Shown: positions 11,001 through 20,212 of the stretch, piece by piece | Position numbering within the stretch: position 1 is the first letter of the stretch | Layout: the number at the start of each line of letters is the position of its first letter | Origin: Paratrimastix pyriformis | Taxonomy: Eukaryota > Preaxostyla > Paratrimastigidae | Reading direction: 5' to 3' | Assembly (NCBI GenBank): GCA_027972325.1 | Contig: JAPMOS010000219.1 | Location: 1-32,500 of the forward strand | DNA: 32,500 nucleotides | Made by a program: the position numbers and the translations under genes | The notes under the pieces: generated by a model | The model's database searches: none | What the model was told of the DNA's origin: nothing | Seen by the model: only the letters and a program-made list of their open reading frames with translations

Positions 11001-12009
11001 GCCACAACAGTGCATTCTACCCCCGTGTTTTGATATATGTCGGCGTGGCTGGAAATGAAAGGGAGGGGCGGGCGGGGGGGGGGGGGGGGGGGGGACGAGG
11101 TCGACAGACCCGCGTTTGCTCATCTCCGACTTGACTTCCCCGGCAAGGGTCTGCACCCAAGCCACGAGGGTGGCCAGGCTCCGCTTCAGCGCCGTCTCCT
11201 CGTCGTCCGTGGCCGGGAAGGACTGGCCCCAGAGCATCTCGCACACCCGCCGCATCGAACGGATCCGCCACGAGGTCTCGGCAATCCACTTTGGGGACAC
11301 ATGGGGGTCCGAGCATAGAACCCCGGGGGAGGAGTAGCAAAATGTGGGAAATCGGGGGAAGCGGGAGATTTGAAATGGATGAGGATGCGGATCCAACCCC
11401 TCGGGGCGCACAGACGTCCTTCTCCTGGTTCTGGTGGTCGCGGCTGTCGATTTTCCGGGCGGTAACAGCCGAAACGCCGGAACGAACGGAATCCCGGTGG
11501 TGCGAATGAGAGTTGCGAACTTGACGCGAATGACTCGAGATAACTTGTGGAAACTCAGCGATCAACTGCGGATAGTTGAGGCGGAACGAGCATGCCCAAT
11601 AGATAATGGTTTCATGGTTCATCCAGAGCACCAAATTGTCCAGAAAGACGTTGAGAATGTTCAAGCAAACGGGAAATTTCTCACTCAGCTTTTCCCAAAC
11701 TTCCTTCCGCAGCTTGCCGCAGGTCTTCTGAATAAACGGATTCCAATCACCTTTCCCGAGAGTCTCGTCAAAATCGCGCATCACAGATGCCACAAGGTGT
11801 GCCGGAGGTGCCGAGAAAAACGAAAAGGGCTGAGGAATCAGGTGCGAGTTGAGAGACGCCTGAATGGGAGGATAGCTCGGGTTGCACAGAGAAGAGGCGT
11901 GCTCGATGGCGACAATCAACCGATGGCAATATCGAAAAAGTTCCTTGGAGTCCTCGCGTTTTTTCTCGGCTTTCTTGGATGAAGGTTCTTTCTTTTCTTC
12001 TTCAGACAT
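8070..12009 (-). CDS. Pro/Ser/Thr/Ala-rich protein of unknown function, 1110 aa, four exons
   Basis: Exons on the - strand are 12009-11416, 11288-11106, 10920-10578 and 10282-8070. All junctions keep one frame, and the stop is TGA at 8070-8072. The ATG at 12009 is the first in frame after a stop ~200 bases upstream. Residues 1-20 are very charged (MSEEEKKEPSSKKAEKKRED). Residues ~20-260 look like a folded helical domain rich in W, F and L (ELFRYCHRLIVAIEHAS; WIAETSWRIRSMRRVCEMLW). Residues ~260-1000 are low-complexity P/S/T/A with TITITT and poly-Gly stretches and an acidic patch (DELEDEDMTPY). The end has a short probable coiled coil (LLDTVRGVMSENSRLRAQLS). I recognise no family. A regulatory or scaffold protein is possible by composition only. 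The second donor (GTCGAC) is the least certain; GTCCCC a few bases on is equally in phase. Confidence 0.7.
10283..10577 (-). repeat. Intron 3 of the P/S/T-rich gene, with CTTCCCCA and ACGACCACC repeats
   Basis: The donor is GTCTGTTG at 10577, and the acceptor is a C-rich tract ending CCCCCGCAG at 10283. Inside are four to five copies of a ~12-bp CTTCCCCACTTC-type unit (~10425-10475) and four copies of a CAACACGACCACC unit (~10475-10555). The intron can be read through in frame, so a naive ORF starting at 10505 gives a false N-terminus with a VGKEVGKEVGKEV run. Confidence 0.7.
11050..11105. repeat. Poly-G/C run inside intron 2 of the P/S/T-rich gene
   Basis: An uninterrupted run of about 20 G on the + strand (C on the coding strand) follows the exon 2 donor directly. 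A run of this length is prone to length error, so the exon 2 end nearby should be treated as approximate. Confidence 0.7.
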
Positions 12010-12870
12010 GGGCTGGTGCGCGTTTTCGAACGGAACTGATTCACCGTCGGGTAACGCAGGCCAATCGTTAAGTCGTTTCAAGTTCAAAAACGGGAGTTGT
12101 TTCTCCGAAAAGAGATTTCTGAGATCCTTGTGCGTATGAGACTTTGCACAAGCGTTGAACCTTGCTGGAAGAACCGAGCTCGTTCGATCTTATCGCACCA
12201 AGGGGATGGCCGCGACGGGATTTCCGCGAGATACCGGCACCAACTGGGCAAACAACCACTCAGGGGGTGGGGTAATATCGCACTACTCTCGATGTCAGAA
12301 CCTGGATTGACACAAGCGAAGTTAGGACAATCAATTAGGCAACACCTGGTGCCCCTGGTTTCTGCTGCACCCGCTTCTCGTGCGCGCCTCCTTCTCTGGT
12401 CCCACGGGAGCAGGGGAAGTAGGGGTTCGGGACAGCGGGTTAAGCTGGTTTTCGGAACACCGAGTGCAGCGAAAGAAGCAGCTGGTGAGCGGGTGAAGCG
12501 AAAGCAGCGTATTTTACATCATTTATTCCACCACCCTGGTGTATTACATGTGCCCCTTTCTTCATGTCGTGGGGGGGGAGGGGGGAGGGGGAGGGAGGGG
12601 GAGGGAGGGGGAGGGAGGGGGGAGGGAGGGAGGGAGGGGGGAGGGGAGGGGGGAGGGGGAGGGGGGGGAGGGGGAGGGGAGGGGCGCAGGTCTGCGGTCG
12701 GGCGGGGGTGATGGGTCGGGGGGGGGCCCGCGGCTCTTCGCGCAACCAGAAACCGGCTCAACTGGGAGTTCACCCTGCCGCACCTGGTTAAAGAACAAGC
12801 TGACTGAACAACGACGGTGTGTAGTTTGAGTTAACCTGCTACACCCAGGAGTTGCATCGCCTGAAGAACA
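12010..12870. promoter_or_regulatory. Divergent intergenic region between the P/S/T-rich gene and the ML-domain gene
   Basis: The two flanking genes are transcribed away from each other, so both promoters should lie in these ~860 bases. I cannot place a TATA box or initiator with confidence. The only striking element is the G-rich block at ~12565-12690, about 180 bases before the ML gene's ATG. No coding exon was recognised. Open frames here in other registers are G/C-run artefacts. Confidence 0.5.
12565..12690 (+). repeat. G-rich GGGGGAGGGA tract with G-quadruplex potential
   Basis: About 125 bases consist almost only of G runs of three to nine separated by single A. Many groups of four G runs lie within short distance, so quadruplex folding on the + strand (the non-template strand of the ML gene) is chemically plausible. 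This is inference from composition only. Confidence 0.8.
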
Positions 12871-13414
12871 ATGCGTTCTTGGATTCTCCTCGCTCTCGTG
12901 GCCGCTGTTTTCGCCCGCACTTACACTGAGGTTGACCAAATCTGGACCAACTGCGGCAAGGACTCCGACCACTTCCACATGTCCTCGATTACTCTGTCCC
13001 CTGACCCACCCAGGATCGGCCAGAACGTTACCATCGATGTCAAGGGCTCTCTTGGTTCGTAATGTCATTTTTTTCTGGACTTTTGCTAATTTTTACCTGC
13101 AGACGAGGCCGTTACTGGTGGCGATGCCGAGCTCCTTGTCAAGTTCTTTGGTGTGAAGCTTCTTGACCTCAAGAAACCCGTTTGCGAGATGGATCCTCAG
13201 ACCTACCCTTGCCCCATCGCCGCTGGCCCGTGGGGCGTCCACCAGGATGTTGAGATCCCTTCTGCCACCCCTAAGGGCCACTACCAAGGCTTGGTTACCC
13301 TCAAGGACCAGGCCGGCCAGGAGGTTCTGTGCTACAATTTCGATTTCCAGGTTTGTACATCGACTCTTTCGCCATGCAGCTCCTTTAATTTTTCGCAATT
13401 AGATGTCCAAGTAA
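12871..13414 (+). CDS. Secreted ML-domain lipid-binding protein (NPC2 / phosphatidylglycerol-phosphatidylinositol transfer type), 147 aa
   Basis: Exons are 12871-13054, 13103-13350 and 13403-13414. The introns are 48 and 52 bp, with donors GTTCGT and GTTTGT and acceptors CTGCAG and AATTAG. The last exon codes only for MSK and stop. Residues 1-~16 (MRSWILLALVAAVFAR) form a signal peptide. The mature part shows the ML pattern: WTNCGKDSDHF, then SPDPPRIGQNVTIDVKG, KPVCEMDPQTYPCPI, IPSATPKGHYQGLVTLKDQ and a final CYNFDF strand. Four Cys (28, 89, 98, 138) can make the two disulphides typical of the single-domain ML proteins of amoebae, fungi and plants. ML proteins bind sterols or phospholipids in lysosomes or outside the cell; the ligand here is unknown. 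Length matches the family. Codon use leans to C/T-ending codons, suggesting good expression. It is the only gene here whose introns are both short and lack GTCYG donors. Confidence 0.92.
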
Positions 13415-14007
13415 GTTCGTGTTGGCAGAGTCTCTGTTGTAGAACCAATAACACGACATTACTCATGTTAATTTTTTTACCGGAATATTTTCCGAGACGA
13501 TAAACTCATCCCACCCGGGGAAGCCTAATGCGAGTGGAGTGGAGACGTAATGATGACGGGATCCTTTTCTTGTATCATTCCGCTGATGGCGGACTCGGGA
13601 AACTTCCCTTTTGATTATAGGGGGAGAAAGAAGGAGGGAGAAGAGAAAACCAAACCAAACCCCGGGATCAAATAGAGGATCAGAATAAATGGAGAAGCAG
13701 AAACCCCCAAACAATAAAACAAAAACGTGAACAGGCCCCCAACGCACTTAGCAGCACGTCACGCCACGAGAATACCCGCAAACACAAGAGGGATCGAGAC
13801 CTCGCTGCCTGCCCCCTCATCCGCGACATGAAGGTGGTCAAGCGGCTGAAGGGGGCAGGTACCGGTGGTCACGCACACACAAGAGATTGGTGGGGAGCGG
13901 GGGGACACTCGGGTCAATCACCAAGGAAAACGCGACAAACAACAACAACAACAACATCATCATCATCATCAAGACGGGAAACACGAGAGAGGGAAAACGC
14001 GGGTCTT
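13415..14007. other. Intergenic region between convergent genes (ML gene and NhaC gene 3' ends)
   Basis: The two genes run towards each other, so this holds both 3' UTRs. It is less GC-rich than its surroundings around 13440-13740. A short (CAA)n/(CAT)n run lies at ~13940-13972. No coding exon or RNA gene can be supported. Confidence 0.5.
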
Positions 14008-14889
14008 TCACCGCAGCCGACGTGACTCTTCAATCGAAGTGTACGCGCCATCACCGTCGCCCGCTCCGACCCCGGCGGCCGTGGCGGCCGTGGGAACAAC
14101 CAGAGGGGCATCATCCGCTGAAGATGAAGCTCCACTTGCGGGGAACAGCAGGGCAGGCGCCGGCTCGACGGGTGGGCTGTTGGGGCCCTGTCCCTGCGAC
14201 TGGAACCCATGGGTTGAATCCACCTGGCCTGCCTCGAGCCCCGAGAGCCGCTCGGCCCCGCCCGTCAGGGGGATGAGTTCCTGAGCCTCCGGGGCCGGGG
14301 TGGGTCCCCGGCTGTCCTCCCCGTCATGCTTGACCTTCCCCGGGAAGCACCACCAGACACAGCGCAGCCGGCCGAGGGCCCGCTTCCACTTGGGGGTCTC
14401 CAGGGCGGTCGGCTTGGAGAAATCCGAGGTGCCGCCGACGATCAGCAGGAACAGGGCGAGGAAGACCACCCCGATCAGGTCCAGATACCAAGCGTTGATC
14501 ACCTCAAAGCCGGCCACCAGGTAGAAGATGGCCGAGATGCCGGCCACGAGGGCCGTCACGGGGACCTGGGTCTTGACGTGGTCGGCGAAGTGGCACGAGG
14601 TGGCCATGGACGAGAGCAGGGTCGTGTCCGAGATGGGGGACGAGTTGATGCCTGGCGGGCGGGGGGGATTTGGAGGAAGGGAAGAGGAATGAGGGGTGAT
14701 GAAGGTGGCCATGGACGAGAGCAGGGTCGTGTGTGGAGCAGGGTCGTGTCCGAGATGGGTGACGAGTTGATGCCTGGATTTGGAGGAGGTCGCTGGCTGC
14801 TGCTGAAGGATGCTGATGGTGATGGTGATGCTGCTGCTGCTGCTGCTGACGACAACAATGACAATGACAACGACAACGACGATAGTTGA

Positions 14890-14933
<44 letters not shown>

Positions 14934-15032
14934 TGCTGATGATGCTGATGATGCTGATGATGCTGCTGGATGCTGATGATGCTGATGATGATGGTTGGAT
15001 GATGATGATGATGGTTGGATGATGATGGTTGG

Positions 15033-15101
<69 letters not shown>

Positions 15102-17589
15102 ATGATGAATGATGGATGATGATTGGCTGATGCTGATGATGAGCGGAGGATGATGATGATGAGCGGACCGAAGACCGATCCGCACAGCACGGCCGCGATC
15201 GAGGCCAGAAAGACGGGCGGGGTGTCGCAGGTCGGGCAGAACCGCTCCTGCTGCAGGGCCAGCGGGATGACCAGCGGGTAGAAGATGGACATCGTAGCCC
15301 AGGCCGACCCCACCGCGAAGGCCACCGCGGCCGAGAGGAAGAAGACGATGATGGGCACCAGGCAGGCCGGCAGTGAGCTGCCCACGAGGCCGACGAAGAA
15401 GGCGGCCGTGTGGAGGGAGCCGCAGACGCGGGCCAGGCCCCAGGCCAGCAGGAGGATCAACCACATGGGGACCATGCTCTTCAGGCCCGTGCCGAAGGCG
15501 TCCATGGTTTCCTGGGGGAGAAAAACGGGAACGCGATGAACAGGGGTGCCACGAACGGGAAAGATGCAACGCGACACATACGACACACAGGACGCATAAT
15601 CTGCATGAAAACGAGTGCGAACCGACCTGCAGGTCGATGAGCGTCTGCATGAGAACGCGACACATACGACACACACACGACACACACACGACACACACAC
15701 GACACACGCACGACACACGCACGACACACGCACGACACACGCACGACACACGCACGACACACACACGACACACACACGACACACATTCGACACACGACAC
15801 ATACAACACACACGACACATACAACACACACGACACATACGACACAACACACATACGACACACAACACAACACAACACAACACACGACATACGCACACGA
15901 CACACGACACACGACACACGCGACACACGACACACGACACACGCGACACACGACACACCGACCTGCAGGTCGAGGATCTCCTGTATGATGACGACCCGAC
16001 ACATAATTGCATGAAGACGAGTGCGACACATCCGACACAATACGACACATACGACACACGACACACACCAACCTGCAGGTCGAGGATCTTTTGCATGAGG
16101 ACGAGGGCGATCAGGAGCACGCTGGCCAGCAGGGTGCCCCAGAGCATCGCCTTGGGACTGTCCGACTTGGCCACGATATTCTGCACATTGACCGTCAGGC
16201 CGGCCAGGGTGGTCTGCAGCTGGCCCGCCAGGGTGGTCTCACCCCGGGAGAGAGCCGCCTTGATCTCGTAGGCGATGGTCTCCCGCTGCTCCGTCAGATT
16301 CTTGTAGCCTGGAGATGGGGGTGATGAAGACAGGGGGTGATGAAGACAGATTCTTGTAGCCTGGGGTGATGAAGACATGGGGGGTGATGAAGTGTGGGGA
16401 TGATATAGACAGTGGGGGTGATGAAGACAGTGGGGGTGATGAAGTGTGGGGATGATATAGACAGTGGGGGTGATGAAGACAGTGGGGTGATGAAGACAGT
16501 GGGGGTGATGAAGACAGTGGGGGTGATGAAGACAGTGGGGGTGATGAAGACAGTGGGGGTGATAAAGACATGGGGGTGATGAAGACAGTGGGGTGATGAA
16601 GACAGTGGGGTGATGAAGACAGTGGGGTGGGCAAGACATGGGGTGATGAAGACATGGGGGGTGATGAAGACAGTGGGGAAGACAGGGATGAAGACATGGA
16701 AGGGGGTGATGACAGTGGGGTGATGAAGACAGTGGGGGTGATGAAGACAGTGGGGGTGATGAAGACAGTGGGGGTGATGAAGACAGTGGGGGTGATGAAG
16801 ACAGTGGGGGTGATGAAGACAGATTCTTGTAGCCTGGGGTGATGAAGACATGGGGGGCGATGAAGTGTGGGGATGAGAGAGACAGTGGGGATGATATAGA
16901 CAGTGGGGGCGATGAAGACAGATGAAGACAGTGGGGGTGATAAAGACAGTGGGGGTGATGAAGACAGTGGGGGGTGATGAAGATGAGAGATAATTTTCGC
17001 GGACCATCATAAATCATCCCGCCGCCCACGCACCCGAGCACGGTGATGATGGGCAGCACGGCGTTGTACCAGCGCTGGGGCTTGCCGGGCACGGGGGCCA
17101 TCGACGGGTCCTCCAGCAGTTGGGCGTCCTTCCCGCGGATGCGGTGCTCCAGCTGAGCGCGCCGCTCGGCCTTCAGCAGCGGCCCAAAGTCGCGGGCCAT
17201 GAGGACGGAGAGCACTTGGTAGGCGATCATCATCAGCGAGTAGAAGCAGTATGGGATGGTCTGGTTGGGGGGGAAGAGGGAGGGCAAGATATGATGCTTG
17301 GATGCTTGGATGCTGATGCTGATGAGGATGATGATGGCTGATGGAAGGATGATGACTGAAGATACTGGATGATGATGGTGGTGGTGATGATCTGAGGACG
17401 GATAGGAGATCATCTTCAGCGAGCAGAAGCAGATCGTGGGAGCGGCGAGGAAAAGCAGGAGGGGATGATGATGACTGGATGATGATGATTGGATGACGAT
17501 GATTGGATGATGATGACTGGATGATGATGACTGGATGATGGACTGGATGATGACTGGATGATGACTGGATGATGATGACTGGATGATGA

Positions 17590-17638
<49 letters not shown>

Positions 17639-19900
17639 GGATGATGATGATGATTGGATGATGATGATGATTGGATGATGATGATGATTGGATGATGATG
17701 ATGATTGGATGATGATGATGATGATGATGGTTGGTGGTGATGGGGGAGGTGATGTATGATGAGCAAAGGTGGACAATCGGGATGGGGCGGTCAGGGCACG
17801 GGACAGGGTAAGCGGGGGCGGACATTGATGAAGGCCACGTACCCCTCCAGGGCCAGCCCCAGCCGTTGGAACTGGTCGTTGAGAAGGCCGACTTCGAACC
17901 CAATCCACTGCGGGCAAAAGGGGGGGGAGGAGGTTGCTCAGATGGGAGCCGACTGGATGATGATGATGATGATGATTGAATGATGATGATTGGATGATGT
18001 TGATGATGATGATGCTGACGACTGGATAATGACTGGATGATGACTGGATGATGTTGATGATGATAGAGAATACTGATGATGCTGATGCTGATGATTGGAT
18101 GCTGATTGGGTGATGACGATTGGATCACGATGACTTGCGCTCATGGGGGTGGTGGTGGTGGTGGGGGGGGGGGGGATGGGGCGAGGGAGGCCGCCGGCAG
18201 ACCGAGGAGAACAGGAAGACGGATGCCAGCGGGGCGGCCATGCAGTCGATGACGTTGGACAGCTGCGTCCCCCAACGAACGGAGAGAACCCGGGATGAGA
18301 TGAAACGGGGGGGGGGGGGCAAATTCACCACCGCACCGCACCGCACCGCACCGCACCGCACCGCACCGCACCGCACCGCACCGCACCGCACCGCACCGCA
18401 CCGCACCGCACCGCACCGCACCGCACCGCACCGCACACGGATCCCAGTCAAGGAGTCATAGTCAGAGCCAAGAGGCAGACCTTTTCCTTGCTGATCCAGA
18501 CCCGCTCCGTGATGGCGTTCATCGAGTTGGCCACCATCAGGATGCACCCGTAGTCGTCGAAGAACCTGGGGAAGGGAAGAGGCGAACGTCGTGGAGCGAA
18601 GGGGGGAGTGAGACAGGGAGGCGGGGTCCTGGAGACATGGGGCAGAGGAACTGGAGACATGAACCGGGGGACTGGAGACATGAACTGGAGACATGAACTG
18701 GGGGACTGAACCGGGGGACTGGAGACATGAACTGGGGGACTGGAGACATGGGGCAGAGGAACTGGAGACATGAACTGGGGGACTGGAGACATGAACTGGG
18801 GGACTGGAGACATGAACTGGGGGACTGGAGACATGAACCGGGGGACTGGAGACATGAACTGGGGGACTGGAGACATGGGGCAGAGGAACTGGAGACATGA
18901 AGTGGGGGACTGGAGACACGGGGGGGTACTTGGAGTGGAGACATGGGGTAGCAGGGGTACTGGAGACACGGAGGAGGATGGTGCAGGGAGGCAATCGGAG
19001 CAACTGGGGGCAATGGAGACGGTGGCACGCATATGAGGAGGACAGACGAGAGGCAGGACAGGGCGAAGCAACCGAGCAGTGCCCGCCTGCGGGTGGTGGC
19101 GAAGCGTTCGATAACCCGGGCCAAACCGCGCGACCCGCCGCTCTTGGCCATCAGAGCGAGAAGCCCACCCAGCAGGAAGGTGAACGTCTAATCGATATTT
19201 TGGGGATAGAGACGGGTGATAGTGACCAGAAGCGACAGACGATGATGGTACTTCCGGAGGCAATTGCCTCAACACCCCACTAAAAAACCAATGAGACATT
19301 CGAGCGGATGTGGAGTGATTCGGCAGAGACCTTCTCAACGGAGGCAAAAAAGCCAACAAATGGGTTGTAGCTCATCAAAATGCAGGCGCCAATAAACATG
19401 GCCGAGAAGAGGGCAACGGTTGCCTGACGCGTCCAAACCGCCATGATAATGGCCACCACAGGCGGGAAGAGCGACAGAAGACCAGGGAAGGAGAAAACCT
19501 CGGCATGTGCAATGTCGTTGGTTGGCTCCACAATAAAATCGATTGTGTATGTCCCGCTGTAATGCAAGGTGATTGGTGGCAGATCGTGCTCGAGCAGAGG
19601 ACGAGTGCTGTTCACACGGGTCGTGTTGATCTGAAAACGGTCAATCAAAACCGCCCCACTTTTTGCGTCAATCGCGGTGATGAAAAAGGGGCGAGAAATA
19701 TTGACGTCTGCGAAAGATAGGGGCAGATTTAGAGAGGCCCTGCGGTTATAAAAAAGTGACCGACCCGGATTCAAGACGACTGTTCCGCTGAAGGGCAGTC
19801 CATAAGGATAGCTCGTGGGGAGAGTGACTTCAAACCCACGAACACTCGTGAACAGCGCGAGCACGATCACCAGGAAATCACACGAGACTGTTGCCATCAT
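14008..19900 (-). CDS. NhaC-family Na+/H+ antiporter with N-terminal luminal domain, 805 aa, nine exons
   Basis: Exons on the - strand are 19900-19331, 19187-19048, 18565-18481, 18262-18203, 17907-17824, 17260-17005, 16308-16073, 15511-15169 and 14651-14008. All phases agree and the total is 2418 bases. Residues 1-22 are a signal peptide. Residues 23-138 form a beta-rich N-glycosylatable domain (NIS, NTT, NST sites) absent from bacterial NhaC. The antiporter core follows: PGLLSLFPPVVAIIMAVWTR (139-158), FLLGGLLALMAKSGGSRG (~194-211), FFDDYG (238-243) with ERVWISKEK, then DCMAAPLAS, WIGFEVGLLND (286-296), DFGPLLKAERRAQ, LAWGLARVCG and SSPISDTTLLSS (~595-606). The tail from ~700 is polar. These are hallmark NhaC blocks; the family exchanges Na+ for H+ across membranes. 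FFDDYG and SPISDTT carry the acidic and polar residues expected in the pore. Plasma membrane or an acidic compartment is plausible. Seven of the eight introns exceed 200 bp and are mostly repeats. Confidence 0.92.
14652..15168 (-). repeat. NhaC intron 8: CTG/GAT triplet arrays plus a copy of the exon 9 start
   Basis: The donor is GTCCGCTC at 15168 and the acceptor CCGCCAG at 14652. On the + strand, CTG triplets (14898-14932, 15037-15101) alternate with GAT/GCTGAT triplets (~14935-15035, 15103-15165). At ~14702-14772 a diverged copy of the first ~50 bases of exon 9 (14604-14657), including GACGAGTTGATGCC, sits upstream of the real acceptor. It is split by a small internal duplication of AGCAGGGTCGTGT. 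Confidence 0.85.
15512..16072 (-). repeat. NhaC intron 7: ACACGAC array plus two extra copies of the exon 7 donor edge
   Basis: The + strand is a long ACACGACACAC-type array (~15655-15960 and ~16022-16068). The real exon 7 end and donor (coding ILDLQ, then GTTGGT) are at ~16092-16067. Near copies occur at ~15985-15955 (EILDLQ then GTCGG) and ~15650-15625 (LIDLQ then GTCGG), each with an upstream piece resembling the coding CTCATGCA block. The intron therefore contains three donor-like edges of one exon. Confidence 0.85.
16309..17004 (-). repeat. NhaC intron 6: 18-bp minisatellite with extra copies of the exon 7 acceptor edge
   Basis: The array unit on the + strand is GTGGGGGTGATGAAGACA with variants, over ~16315-16985. 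The real acceptor plus exon start (CCAG|GCTACAAGAAT on the - strand) is at 16312-16298. The same ~17 bases recur inside the array at ~16366-16350 and ~16840-16823, giving two upstream decoy acceptors. Confidence 0.88.
17261..17823 (-). repeat. NhaC intron 5: GAT-rich GACTGGATGATG array
   Basis: The donor is GTCCGC at 17823 and the acceptor CCCCCAACCAG at 17261. From ~17283 to ~17740 the + strand is GATGAT triplets and a ~12-15-bp unit GACTGGATGATGAT. At ~17395-17450 the sequence ATCATCTTCAGCGAGCAGAAGCAG nearly repeats exon 6 sequence around 17226-17250 (ATCATCATCAGCGAGTAGAAGCAG), followed by ATCGTGGGA resembling its ATGGGATGG start. Confidence 0.8.
17908..18202 (-). repeat. NhaC intron 4: GATGAT/GATGTT array
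   Basis: The donor is GTCTGCCGGC at 18202 and the acceptor TTTGCCCGCAG at 17908. The + strand from ~17950 to ~18120 is GATGATG and GACTGGATGATG repeats like those of intron 5. A run of ten G (~18165-18175) lies near the donor side. Confidence 0.8.
18263..18480 (-). repeat. NhaC intron 3: (CCGCA)n pentanucleotide array
   Basis: The donor is GTCTGCCTC at 18480 and the acceptor GGGGACGCAG at 18263. About 22 near-perfect CCGCA units occupy ~18327-18434. Because 5 is not a multiple of 3 the array reads open in several frames, which produces false poly-peptide ORFs. Confidence 0.9.
18566..19047 (-). repeat. NhaC intron 2: 21-bp minisatellite
   Basis: The donor is GTCTGTCC at 19047 and the acceptor CTTCCCCAG at 18566. 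The + strand unit CTGGAGACATGAACTGGGGGA and variants recur from ~18625 to ~18970. Each unit read on the coding strand contains CCCCCAG, an acceptor-like triplet context. Confidence 0.88.
19188..19330 (-). other. NhaC intron 1, no obvious repeat
   Basis: This is a 143-bp intron with donor GTCTCTGCC at 19330 and acceptor TATCGATTAG at 19188, both phase 0. It is the only NhaC intron without a visible array and is AT-richer than the others. Confidence 0.8.
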
Positions 19901-20212
19901 CGTTTCGTTCAAAGTGGCTCTTGCGGCAAGGGAGAAAGCCCCTAAGTTGGGGGGGGGCAGATTCGCCGTGCGGGTGGGTTTTTGGACCCGTTCCACTGAA
20001 ACAGGCGTTGTCAATCGTATCGGTATGTCCCAATGTTCCCTGAGCTTCTCGGGGGCACATCAACTCGGGGGTTATTCACACAACATAAACACGCGATGGT
20101 CCGATCTCGGACACGCGCAGCTCATTACAGAAAGTGGAAAATATAACTGGGGGGAGGCCGAAAGAGACAAAGCGAAGAAAGAAAGATGAAAACCGGGAGA
20201 GACAACAGGAGA
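19901..20212. promoter_or_regulatory. Short intergenic region: NhaC promoter and 3' end of the three-module membrane gene
   Basis: Both flanking genes are on the - strand, so these ~310 bases must hold the NhaC promoter and 5' UTR and the upstream gene's 3' UTR. A run of eight G at ~19950 and an AT-rich patch at ~20085-20150 are visible. No recognisable core element was found. Confidence 0.4.

Noticed and set aside
7144-12203. 12-base motif TATCGCACCAAG at ~7144 and ~12190 as a shared promoter element
   Set aside because: There are only two occurrences, and the first is not next to a recognised gene start.
13549-13590. Possible C/D-box snoRNA (ATGATGA then CTGA)
   Set aside because: The boxes are only ~30 bases apart, with no terminal stem and no second box pair. 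Chance is sufficient.
14504-17917. A single 1137-residue - strand ORF
   Set aside because: It reads through several NhaC introns made of stop-free repeats. The NhaC homology breaks at every array and is restored by splicing.
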